A stretch of DNA of 64,000 nucleotides from Littorina saxatilis (Eukaryota > Mollusca > Gastropoda > Littorinimorpha > Littorinidae). The notes beneath the pieces were generated by a model. The model was not told the origin of the DNA and searched no databases. It worked only from the letters and a program-made list of their open reading frames with translations. A program made the translations under genes and the position numbers. The stretch spans positions 19,491,989 through 19,555,988 of the forward strand of contig NC_090247.1 in the NCBI RefSeq assembly GCF_037325665.1. The letters run 5' to 3'. This document shows, in pieces, positions 1-11,864 of the stretch. Positions within the stretch are counted from its first letter, which is position 1, and each line of letters starts with the position of its first letter.

Positions 1-322
1 CATGTTGGATTTTTACGTGTATGACCGTTTTCACCCCGCCATTCAGGCAGCATACGCCGATTTCAGGGAAGCATGGTGGTTATTTTGGTGTTTCTATAAC
101 CCACCAAACTCTGACATGGATTACAGGATCTTTTCCGTGCGCACTTGGTCTTGTGCTTGCGTGTACACATGAAGGGGAATAAGGCACTAGCAGGTCTGCG
201 CATAAGTTGACCTGGGAGATCGAAAAAAATCTCCACCCTTAACCCACCAGGCTGCCGGTATTTGAACTCACGACCTTCCAATTAGTAGGCCGATGTCTTA
301 TCCACCACGCCACTGCGCCTGT
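1..322 (-). mobile_element. tRNA-headed SINE, family A body with an alternative head
   Basis: Read on the minus strand, 322 to about 240 is a tRNA-like head with an A box (GTGGTGGATAAGAC) and a B box (GAGTTCAAATACC). From about 175 to 1 runs the same body as the SINEs at 31779 and 34912 (ACACGCAAGCACAAGACCAA, then the GGTGGGTTATAGAAACAC block). The head differs from theirs. The 3' end is cut by the window edge. Confidence 0.85.
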
Positions 323-676
323 CATCAAGCTTTTCAAAATGAGGCGAAGCAAGTACCATGCTGCCGATCGTCTTTAACCTGCGATCAGGATGAACAACTT
401 ACTCTGATGTGTATGTTATGCAGTGTGCGCTCAATATGATACCCTTTTCTTTCAAAAATATACTAATCAGAGTTCACAATTTGTTGCGGCAATGATCACT
501 GGCCCGTAATGTTTGCTCAGAATGTGTTTTGATAGAGGTCATGTGGATTTTTACTTTAGGTCATGTGAGTTTAGGAAAATAGACGGGCTTAGCGAACACT
601 TCCAGTGATCAGCAAGCAATTGACTCTGATGTGCATCTCTTCAAAAGATAACTACAGATGTGTTATTTTATTTCAG
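323..676. other. Intron or upstream sequence, nothing recognised
   Basis: AT-rich sequence before the first visible TPCN2-like exon, without repeats or coding similarity that I recognise. Confidence 0.6.
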
Positions 677-793
677 GGCTTCTTGTTGGGCAAGTATTAC
701 TTTGTCCGTCACAAGTGGGACCTGGCTGCCGTCATCTTGCTCGTGATTTCTATCATTGACTGGGGCGTGTCAGCTAGTCTGGGCTGCATGGAG
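677..793 (+). CDS. TPCN2: TPCN2-like exon a: repeat I S3
   Basis: 39 codons, phase 0 to 0, acceptor tttcag and donor GAG|gtcagt. It reads GFLLGKYYFV...IDWGVSASLGCME and matches the S2-S3 linker and S3 of TPC2. It is the first exon inside the window. Confidence 0.88.
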
Positions 794-3700
794 GTCAGTC
801 CTCTTTCTTTTTTTTCTTGACTAGTTTCTTCTAGCCTTTAGACACCATACATGTACATGGATGTTTTTGCTGTTAGTTTGTGGTCAGACTGAAGAGTATT
901 GTTTGTTATAGCATGAAGTATGACTGTGTAGTTTGGTTTTTGTTGTCAGTCAGCAAGGACAAAAATCTGGTCTTTTTTGCCACTGATAGCCATTTTTTTT
1001 TAAATAAACCCTCGGGTTTGTATGTGTTGTGGAAGAGTGAATACCCTTACCAAAACCTCTGACAAACATTGGAGGGGCCAATCACTAGCTAGGGGTGTGT
1101 CACTCCCTGATGCAGTAACATATATTGTAAGAGATTAGGGCTCAAGGTTGGATCTGCAGCTTACCGTAAGAATATCTCAGTGCAGTTTCAAACATGGTCC
1201 TTGATATTTGAGATGTGTGTTGCCTTGTTGTTTGTGGTTGCATTGCTTTAAAAAAAAATATATTCTCAGTGAAATTTTCCCGTGAAGATCGAACATTTAA
1301 AATTATTTCTCAAAATTATTCAGGTGGTGAGATTCAGAAGAATGCTGCGACCATATTTCATCATTCAGAATTCTTCCCTCATGAAGAAGATTGTCAACTG
1401 TCTGCGTATGACAATGCCTGAAGTCTTCAGGTAATGCATCAATCTCTTCTTCTTTTTCTTTTTGTCGACTGATGTACTGTTGCTGTGCTTTATCCATTTT
1501 AACTCAAACTTTATTCGTAATTCTGAAGATGACTGCCCACAAGTGTATACAATAAAAGATAAATGACGATAAGTAAATGTTGTAATTGAAAAAAAATCAG
1601 CAAAACAGGAGAATTATGGGTCTGCAGTTCATATTGGGGAAAAAAGAAGGGTTGGTGTATCACTCATCAAGTTCAAAAACAGATCAGCTTTCTCGTAACT
1701 TAGTACTACATGTACAAAAATGTGTCCATATGAAAATGTGTAGTTTTAAGTGCATGATTTAGACTAGGTGTGTTCATAATTTCCTAAACAAAATGTGTTC
1801 ATATGGAAATGTGTGGAGTTTTAAGTGCATATTAAATTACATATTATTACCCAACTCACATATAGCAATTAACTCTAGTTCAGTGCTGGTAACGCTGTAC
1901 GCGTTCCCCTTGGTAACAAGGGAGACCACCCTAAAAAAGAGTGATCCATCCCATAATATCAGACCGATGTCCGGTCCAACATCCGTATGCGTGCGCATAC
2001 GCCGCCATTTGTATCATTCTCTCTCAGCGGTTCAACTGGGAAGGACGCTTCTGATGTACGCTCCTGCTGTTTGCAGTTTTTCGCCTTAGTCCTTGGCTTT
2101 GGCATCTCCCCTTGGTCGTCGCCTATCTGTTCACCTTTACCTAGCTGTGTGGTGAGATCTTTCCGTTTTGTTATAACTTTAGCGACGTTTTCGTCGCTCG
2201 TTTTGTACTTGTGAAATTTTTCTGAAATTGTTTTCTTTGAAATTTTTCGTGAGTTATTTTTGCTATGGCGGAGGCTGCGCTTGTTGATAGCGTGAAAAGG
2301 AAGCCGAGTTCGAGGCAGGTGCCTGACGATTCGCCTCCTAAACGTAGCTCGAGGAGAGAGAAGGGCGCAGGAAAATCCGCGTCTGTTTCTTCTGATTCAA
2401 CTTCTGTTAAATCTCCCGTGTTAGCAGACGTCAGTTTAACTTCCGGTCAGGCTTGTTTACGTTCTGGCAAGAGTGGTGTTTCGGGCAAAGCTTCTTCTTC
2501 TTCTGCTTCTGCTTCTGCTTCAACTTCAGATGGCTGCCCTGGGTTAGCGCCAACTGAAGTTGCGTCTTTATTGTTGACTTTGAGCGCTCAAGTTTCGACA
2601 CTTGCGTCGGAATTATCTTCCACTAGGGAGGAATTACGAGCGCTTCCGTCTGGTGTTTCTGATGTTCTCTCCTTAGCACAGGTACGGCAGTCTCCTGCAG
2701 TTCCGGCTTCGACTTCCGCTAAGCCTTCGGCGACTGTGACTCGGGCGGATGTCCATGCTTCGCAGGATGGGGGTACCAAGTTGGTGTCTCTCCTGAATGT
2801 GACACCAGTACAAGGTATGTCTACACCGCTTGCCGGTGTGCGAGCTCAGGGGGCTCTCTCGTGCGTTGGAGGCCGTGAGAGTTCTTATGAGCAGCGAAAG
2901 GACGAGCGCCTCCGTACGTCTCTTTATGAGAATATCGGGGACCGTTTTAGTCCTCTTCCGCCCAGGGGGCAGGAAGTGGTCGGTTCTGCCGACGATAAAC
3001 TGTCTGATGTTCTGCCTCCTGGCTCCGAGCTTGATCTCGAGTCGGAGGGTAGGGCGGAAGACGGGGATGCCTCAGTGGTAGAGGATTCCCAACTGAATTT
3101 GCCCGTGAAGCTGTCAGCCGCAGTGGTGCTGGCGGCGGAAACGGCGTTCAGATACTTTCCGGAAGGGGTGGTGAAGGACAGGGCTCAGCTTCACCCACCT
3201 CGGTCTGCTTTTGACGATTTCCGGAGTGCACAGGAGCAACGGCCTCGCTTCCGCTTCCGGGAATCGTCAACTATTGCCTATGAAATGGCGAACGTCTTGT
3301 GTGGTAAACGCAAACCGGCGGTGCCGTTGTTGGTTCAGCACGGCGATGCTCCGGAAGACGTTGTCTCTTGGCTGGCTCAACCTGGGGCTCGAGCAGCTTC
3401 CGGTGTTCCGAAGTTCAAGCTCAACCCTTATCCTGTGAGCCTGATTGACACTTTTGCTCTGCCGTCAGGGGCACTTCCGGTGACGCCGGAACTTGCTGCT
3501 TTGAGAGAAGATGGGTACAATAGGGATAGAGTGGTCCCATGTACTGACGGTTCTCTCTCAGCCTTGGAGGAAGTCGGCAGGTCTTTGCTGGAGCTCACGT
3601 CCTTGTCGGAGTCTCTGCAAAGGTCTTTGTCGAGATCGATTGCCACATCTCTTGATCCTTTTGAATTTCGGTTCGATGCGTCGCCAACAGATGTTTCGAC

Positions 3701-6700
3701 ACTGCTGGCTACTCTGGGCAAGGTGACTAGAGAACAGGTTGCCTTGTCTGCCCGGCTGTATACTCACGCAGTGCTTTCTAGGAGATCAGCCTTCTTGACG
3801 GGGTCCAGATTTCGGGACACCGCGACTGTGGAGAGGCTGAAGGTCTCCCCTTTTGCGGAGGGGTCTCTCTTAGGGCAGGCGTCTTTCGATGCACTCCAGA
3901 AAGAGACGCAGGACGCGCGGGATGTAGCGATCGCGCGTCTGGCTTCACAGGGCTTCCAGAAGCCTCAGGGCAAGTCTCAGACTCAGGCGTTTTCTTCTGC
4001 TAAGCCTCAGACGTCTTCGTCAGGTGGTGGGAAGGCCCAGAAGCAGTCATTCTCCTCCAGGGGTAGGGGGCGTGGAGCTCCATACCCTAAGAGGGGTCAG
4101 TCTTTCGGGGGTTCCAGGGGGTCGGGGCGTAAGCCTCACCCCCAATGAAACTTCCCCGAACAACACATCCCTGTGGCCCCCGCGCTGGTTGTAGCGGGCG
4201 GCCCGTCCAGGGCCCTTTCTTCCTGGCTGCAACTGGTGGCCAGCAAGTGGGTCACGGGGATAGTGTGTTCGGGGTTCCGGCTTCTCTGGTCAGGGCAGAA
4301 GGCTCCCCTGGTCAGGATAATCCCGCCCTGCAGGGCGCCAAAGGATTTGGTGGCACGGAACGCGGTCCAGGAGGGGGTCTCGGCTCTGCTGCTCAAGGGA
4401 GCTATAGAGGAGGTCTTGGACGCGCGGTCCCCGGGGTTTTACGGCAGACTTTTCGTAGTGCCGAAAGCCTCGGGGGCGTGGAGGCCGGTGTTAGATCTTT
4501 CTCCTTTGAACAAGTTTCTGAGAGTAATCAAATTTACCATGGAAACTCCAACTTCGGTTCGGGAGGCCTTACGGCCGGGAGATTGGGCAACGTCGATCGA
4601 TCTTACAGACGCTTACTTTCACGTCCTCATACATGTCGCGGACAGGAAGTGGCTTCGCTTCCCTTGGGGCGGCAAAGCTTACCAGTTCAGGGCTCTGCCG
4701 TTCGGCCTGTCTTTAGCTCCGTGGATTTTCACGATTGTGGTCAGGCAGCTTTGCGCTCTTGTGAGACAGGAAGGCATCCGTCTCAGAGCATACCTGGACG
4801 ATTGGTTAATCCTTCACCAGAACAGGGGGCTTTGCGAGGCTCATACGCACAGGGTGCTGAGCCGGGCGGCACAGCTGGGTTTCTCTGTCAACCTGACAAA
4901 ATCCGAGTTGGAACCATCCCAGACGTTTACTTACCTGGGCATGGAATTCGACACACTTCGGTGGTCTGTCCGTCCGTCTCAAAGGCGGATCGACAAGCTT
5001 CAGGGTCTGATTCGGTCTCTCTACGGAGAGAATCACGCCAGTGCAAGGGTTCTGTCTTCGGTTCTGGGTCAGATGGAATCCATGGCTTCCCTCATTCCGT
5101 TGGGCAGGGTTCACAAAAGGCCTTTTCAGGCCTCCCTGCAGTCAAGGTGGGATCAGACATCCCAGGACTGGAGTGTTCCGATCGCTCTGGGAACTTGGTT
5201 TCAGCAGACCACAGGTGTTTGGCTTCTTCCGGATTTGTTCCGGGGTGTTCCCATTGTTCGTCCACCGCCGGAGAGAGAGTTGTTTACGGACGCATCTCTG
5301 ACGGGGTGGGGTGCTCATCTGGACGAGCACATGGTTTCGGGAGTTTGGGATTGCTCTCAGGCCTCCCTACATATCAATGTACTGGAGTTGGAGGCCGTTT
5401 CCCTGGCGCTTCTAGCGTTCAAGCCTTTCCTGGAGGGCAGTCATGTACGTCTTCACACCGACAACATGTCCGTGGCGTCGTATGTGAACAAGCAGGGGGG
5501 GACTCGGTCTCACAGTCTTTCCGACATTGCATGTCGCATTCTCAAGTGGTGTCACGCCCAGCACATTCTGTTGTCAGCAGTGTACTTGAAGGGCAGTCTG
5601 AACGTCCTTGCAGACACTTTGAGCAGAGGGGACAGGATTGTTCATTCAGAGTGGACTCTCACACACCAGTCTTTGCAGCGGCTTTGGTCGCAGATCGACA
5701 AGCCCAAGATAGATCTCTTTGCGACGAGGTTTTCGGCGAGACTTCCTCTCTTTGTGTCCCCCTTCCCGGATCCTCTGGCCTGGAAGGTGAATGCTCTGGA
5801 AGTGGATTGGTCAGATCTTCCGGCGTATGCTTTCCCTCCGTTCTGCCTCTTAGGCAAAGTCCTCAGGAAAGTGGACTTAGAGAAACCAGCGCTGGTTCTG
5901 GTCGCGCCTCTGTGGCCAAGCCAGCACTGGTTTCCCGACCTACTGCGTCTAGCAGTTCGGCCCCCGATCCCTCTCGCCCTGAAAAGAGGAGATCTCGTGC
6001 AGCCTCGGTCAGGCGTTCAGCACGAGAACCCACAGATCCTGGCCCTTCACGCGTGGATTCTGTCCGAAGCGCTTTGCGTAGGGCAGGGGCCTCTTCCCCT
6101 ACTCTGAGATTCGTTGGACATGCACATAGAAAATCGACGTCTTCGGTTTACTCATCGCACTGGGCCTCTTGGTCTAGGTGGTGCGCGCTTAACGGGGTTA
6201 AACCTCTTTCACCTAGGTCTATTCATGTGGCCAACCATCTGTCGTGGTTGGCTGATCAGGGGGCTTCTCCCTCTTCTATTAGGGTCCGGAGGTCGGCGAT
6301 CTCTTCGACCCTCGCGCAATTAGGCCACAAAATTTCGCTCGGAGGGGTTATTGCTAGTGTTATTAAGGGGGCTGCCCTTTTAGCAGCTCGTTCAAAATCG
6401 CTTCTCCCTGCATGGGATTTGTTCCTGGTCTTACGTTTCTTAGCCTCGGAAGAGTTCGAGCCTCTTTTGTCAGCCAGTTTGGCCGATTTGACGCGTAAGA
6501 CTGTGTTTTTAACGCTTCTCTCTACTTCAAGGAGAGGTAGTGAGGTGCACTCTTTGTCGGGTTTAGACAAGGATATTGCGTTCGAGAAGGATGGTTCCAT
6601 TTCTCTCAAATTTGTTCCCGGCTTTCTCGCGAAAAACCAGAAACCTGGCCAGCTTTCTCCAATCTTGCGCATCCCACCCTTGAGCAAGATTTTGGCTCCT

Positions 6701-9700
6701 GGAGATCCCGATATTGCAAATTGTCCTGTGAGAGCTCTCCGATGTTATCTGTCTCGAACTCGGCCTGTTAGGTCAGAAAGTCAAAAGCTTCTTTTCATAT
6801 CTTTAAACACGGCTAGGTGTAAGGATATAGCTAAGGTGACTCTGGCCAAATGGATCTCCACTCTGATCAAACGAGCATATGCCTGGTGGCAAGTGCAGTC
6901 GGGTGATATTAGGGCAGTGTTGCCTCTCACCGCGGCTAGAACCCATGAGGCGAGAGCCTGGGCATCCACTGTGGCAGTTCTTCGGTCCGGCAAGCTAGCC
7001 GAGGTACTGGAAGCTGCTTATTGGCGTTCTGAGGACGTTTTCGTCAACTTTTACCTCAGAGACGTCGCTTCTGTCAGACAGGATGGAAGCTCCGCGCTGC
7101 CTGCCATGGTAGCGGCGGGACAGGTCCTGCGTGCCTAGTTTTGGTAAGTACCCACCACCTATAGTAGCAATCTGCTATATGTGAGTTGGGTAATAATATG
7201 TAATTTAATCCAAAATTTTAATAATAAATTTTCATTTAATTAATATACTTACCCAACTCACATCGTTTAAACCCTCCCGCCTCCCCGCTGTGGTGGTATT
7301 GGGTTCTAAAAAAGTAGTGAGTTGGGCTTCGTTCGAATGATACAAATGGCGGCGTATGCGCACGCATACGGATGTTGGACCGGACATCGGTCTGATATTA
7401 TGGGATGGATCACTCTTTTTTAGGGTGGTCTCCCTTGTTACCAAGGGGAACGCGTACAGCGTTACCAGCACTGAACTAGAGTTAATTGCTATATGTGAGT
7501 TGGGTAAGTATATTAATTAAATGAAAATTTATTATTAAAATTTTGGAATTTATACTAGGTGTGTTCTTTTCAATCTGGCTTTGTACATAAGAACCACTTT
7601 TACCGTGTCAGTTGCATTTCTCTGGATTGAAACTTTTCTGTTTTTTGTTTTGTTTTCAGTGTTCTGACAATGCTGTGCATGCACCTGTACATTTTCACCT
7701 TGTTTGGCATGCTCCTCTTCCCCATACCACAGGTAAGTTGCTGTACATTTTCACCTTGTTTGGCATGCTCCTCTTCCCCATACCACAGGTAAGTTGCTGT
7801 CATTGCGTCTGTTCTTTACAGTTCTCCTGAGATTGAAGAAGAATTACATTTATTCTTTGATCCAGTTAGTGGAAAGCTTACAAATGATGAATATTTTATT
7901 TAATAATTTGAAAAGATACCAAGATTATTAAGCAGTGTCAACAGTCTCTGTAAACTTACAGCCAGTTTGATGATAGGACATCTGAAAGAATGATGCATTC
8001 CTTTGTCTCTTTGTCTAATGACCAGACATATGTGACCCACTCCCACAAAAGGATAACAAAGTGTCATTTTTGACATTTGGACTTTTTGTTATCCCTTGAA
8101 GGTGAAGATAACCAGCTTTCAGATGGTCTTTACTACAAGTGTCTATCATTAAGCATTGATGAGATATAGCGATTTACCCCCCGCGGGTTAGGGGGAGTCC
8201 CATATTGGTTGGGACGAGAAAGAATTTACCCGATGCTACCCAGCATGTCGTAAGAGGCGGCTAACGGTTCTGTTTCTCCTTTTACCCTTGTTAAGTGTTT
8301 CTTGAATAGAATATAGTCAATGTTTGTACAGATTTTAGTCAAGCAGTATGTAAGAAATGTTAAGTCCTTTGTACTGGAAACTTGCATTCTCCCAGTAAGG
8401 TCATAATTATATTGTACTACGTTGCAAGCCCCTGGAGCAATTTTTTGATTAGTGCTTTTGTGAACAAGAAACAATTAACAAGTGGCTCTATCCCATCTTC
8501 CCCCTTTCCCCTATCCCATCTCCCCCCTTTCCCCGTCGCGATATAACCTTGAATGGTTGAAAACGACGTTAAACACCAAATAAAGAAAGAAAGATATAGC
8601 GATTTAAAGGTTGCTCAAGCTCAAGCGGCAAAAGCAAGTGTGAAGGTCACAGGAATAAATTTGCAAAAATTCCCTAGCAACAGGTTTTTAGTTTAACTTC
8701 TAAATTTTAAAGTGACTGATAATGATTAAATGTAAACTTTTCTTCAATATGCATCACAAAAAATGAAAATGAAATTTGTTTTAAGTAAAAAAAAAGCGAA
8801 GAAAGAAACATTTATATGGGGGTTAAAAGGGTGCTTATTTTGCATCTGCAGTGCAATAAAACCTCATTTTTATTATATTTGCAAAGCAAATCTGAAATTG
8901 ATATTTACAAAATAGATATATAACACATTTGGTAGAGTGCAGAAATGCAAAAATCTCAAAATCCAAAATGTTGGCCATGGCTCAGGTTTATTGCTGTTAT
9001 CTCTGTTCGGCCACAGCGAGTTTGTTATCCTTTTCTTGGAGTGGGTCACATATGTACATGTAATTATGAAATCTCTTTTGTTGTTGTTGAGTACCTTCTT
9101 TTTGGTGCAGATTTTAACTAAGAAAGCAAAAGGGCCTTTACCTGGGGCTTTGAAATTTATGGAAAATCTTAAAATGTATGTACAAATTTCATGTCTGGTC
9201 ACTCATCCCAAATCTTTCTGGTGTGAAAAGATGTAGTAGAATATAGTCAATGTTTGTAAAGATTTTAGTCAAGCAGTATGTAAGAAATGTTAAGTCGGTT
9301 GTACTGGAAACTTGCATTCTCCCAGTAAGGTAATATATTGTACTATGTTGCAAGCCCCTGGAGCAATTTTTTGATTAGTGCTTTTGTGAACAAGAAACAA
9401 TTAACAAGTGGCTCTATCCCATCTCCCCCCCTTTCCCCGTCGCGATATAACCTTCATGGTTGAAAACGACGTTAAACACCAAATAAAGAAAGAAAGAAAG
9501 AAAGAAAAGATGTAGACCTGAAACATGAGAACACAGTTTTCAGAGGGCATCTTGTCATCACCGGCTCCACTGTAGTAGGTCTCTGAGTCTTGAATGGAAT
9601 TCCTGTAAATATGAGTGCTTATGTCTTGACTGGCTTTTTATCTCTTATTGTGTACATAGACTGTGTGCAATTGTTGGTTTCTTTCTTCAGGATAGTGATG

Positions 9701-11812
9701 TTCGGAAGAGAAATACGACTCATCCCGGAAAACATCCTGCGGGATTTCAGGATGATCCTGGCAATGTTACCGAGGCCCCTGTTGTAGGTTCTCTGTGTGT
9801 GCTACAGTGAAACTCTCCTTTGAAGACCCTCTGTTTTATGACACCCCCCTCCCTCCCCCCCCCCCCCCCCCTGTCCCCCTGGTTTTTTTTAAACACCTAG
9901 TTTTCCATATTTACTGTGAGTAATGCCTGTAATTTTACCTCCGGATTAAGAATTTCTCCCATTTAAAACCTGATTTTATCAGAGTTTTTTTGAGGTCTTA
10001 TAAGGGGGTTCCACTGTATTATATATATATTTTTTTTAGATTGTGCTCTCTGTTGGTATGTGATGTGAATGTGTGAATGTATCTGTGTCTGTGTTTGTAT
10101 GAGCTGCGTGTTTGTACATATAATAATTATATGTGTGACCTTGTCTGCTTCTTCGTCTTGCTTCTCTGCTTTTCTCTCCTGCTTCTCTTCTCTCTGTTCT
10201 TCTGTCTTGTTTGTCTCTGTTGCCTTGCTTGGCCCGTTTCTTTTTCTTCCCCTTTTCCTCTCCCTTCTTTTCCATTCGATGGAAAGTTGCTTAACTCTGC
10301 TTGGCTTTAATTTGTACCATGCGTTTGCTCTTTAGACGTTGAAAGCAGATAGCATCTATTCTGTGATCTCTAACGCTAAGTTACTCAATTGAACTGTGAT
10401 TGTATCAGCTGTGTGTTTGTAAATGTGTATGCCCTTATCTGCTTCTGTATATTTGCTTCTCCCCCCCCACCCCCCTTCTCCTGGCTCTGTTCTTCTGTCT
10501 TTCTCTCTGCCATTCTGTCTTTTTGTCTCTTTTGCTTTGGTTGGCGTCTGTCTCTTCCTTTTCCTTCCCTTTACCTCACACTTACCGGCACGGTTGGCCT
10601 AGTGGTAAGGCGTCCGCCCCGTGATCGGGAGGTCGTGGGTTCGAACCCCGGCCGGGTCATACCTAAGACTTTAAAATTGGCAATCTAGTGGCTGCTCCGC
10701 CTGGCGTCTGGCATTATGGGGTTAGTGCTAGGACTGGTTGGTCCGGTGTCAGAATAATGTGACTGGGTGAGACATGAAGCCTGTGCTGCGACTTCTGTCT
10801 TGTGTGTGGCGCACGTTAAATGTCAAAGCAGCACCGCCCTGATATGGCCCTTCGTGGTCGGCTGGGCGTTAAGCAAACAAACAAAAACACAGTATCCATA
10901 CCATGCTTTATGTCTTAGATCTAGTCTGATTGGCGCTCTACCTCATTTGACTATGATTCTTTCTCTTCAATGCAAACGCCATTACCTTCCAGTAACACTG
11001 GCAGATCTGTATTGCAGAGTCCCATTGATGCAGAAGGTGGCCAGTATTTTTCGTCATTGCTGGATTCCTTCATGAGTCTCTTGGTGCTTCTCACCACCGC
11101 CAATAATCCTGATGGTAAGTAACTCTTTGGCTTATTAGATACAGTGAAAACGGTGTTAAATTACATATACTCTACCAACTCACATATAGCAATTTACCTC
11201 AGTTTAGTGCTAGGACGCTTGTACGCATCACCTTGGCAACAAGGGAAGCAACCCTAAAAAAAGAACGGCCTTGACCCTTTAGAAGGGCCACGTGACCGGG
11301 GCCACTTCCCGTGTGCGTGTATGCATGTAAACGCTTGGAAAGGAATGATAACATGGTGGCGCTTTATGCGCACGCACACGGGAAGTGGCCCCGGTCACGT
11401 GGCCCTTCAAAAGGGTCAAGGCCGTTCTTTTTTTAGGGTTGCTTCCCTTGTTGCCAAGGTGATGCGTACAAGCGTCCTAGCACTAAACTGAGGTACATTG
11501 CTATATGTGAGTTGGTAAGTATATTAATCAAATGAAAATTTATTACTAAAATTTTTGATTTTGTGAACCCTTGGATAAAGAATTTAATGCAGGCGTACTA
11601 TCATGGTAAGCTGGTGAAATAAATATTTGTAATTATAATTTATTCACTGTAGCTGTAGAGTTTATTATGTGTTGATTTGTTTGTTTGTAGTTTGGTATAC
11701 AGTGGAACCTCGCTTTTAAGACCTAAAAAAAAAAAATCAGAAAATCAGGTCTTAAAATGGAGATAAATTTACAGAGACTATGAAGAGACAATGTGAAAAA
11801 GTAAGGTCTAAA

Positions 11813-11864
<52 letters not shown>

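Larger units (their letters stand above)
1831..7547 (+). mobile_element. DIRS-type tyrosine-recombinase retroelement in intron b-c
   Basis: A 5.7 kb element in a TPCN2-like intron, same strand as the gene. It has the full DIRS architecture: inverted terminal repeats (1831-2019 and 7336-7547), a gag-like ORF, an RT/RNase H ORF, an overlapping tyrosine-recombinase frame, and an internal complementary region (7171-7264) that carries the complements of both outer ends. It looks whole: the three long frames are open and both ends are present. That suggests a recent insertion. DIRS elements integrate by recombinase without target duplications, and none is obvious. Confidence 0.93.

Noticed and set aside
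4145-6090. First two thirds of the 997-codon frame in the DIRS element as an extra protein
   Set aside because: It overlaps the RT/RNase H ORF in another frame and shows no motifs of its own; it looks like a shadow up to the recombinase part.
9590-9787. Frame reading IVMFGREIRLIPENILRD as the true frame of exon d
   Set aside because: Only the DSDVRKRNTT frame joins exons c and e in phase; the alternative would arise from the second donor at 7789 and ends in a stop in exon e.
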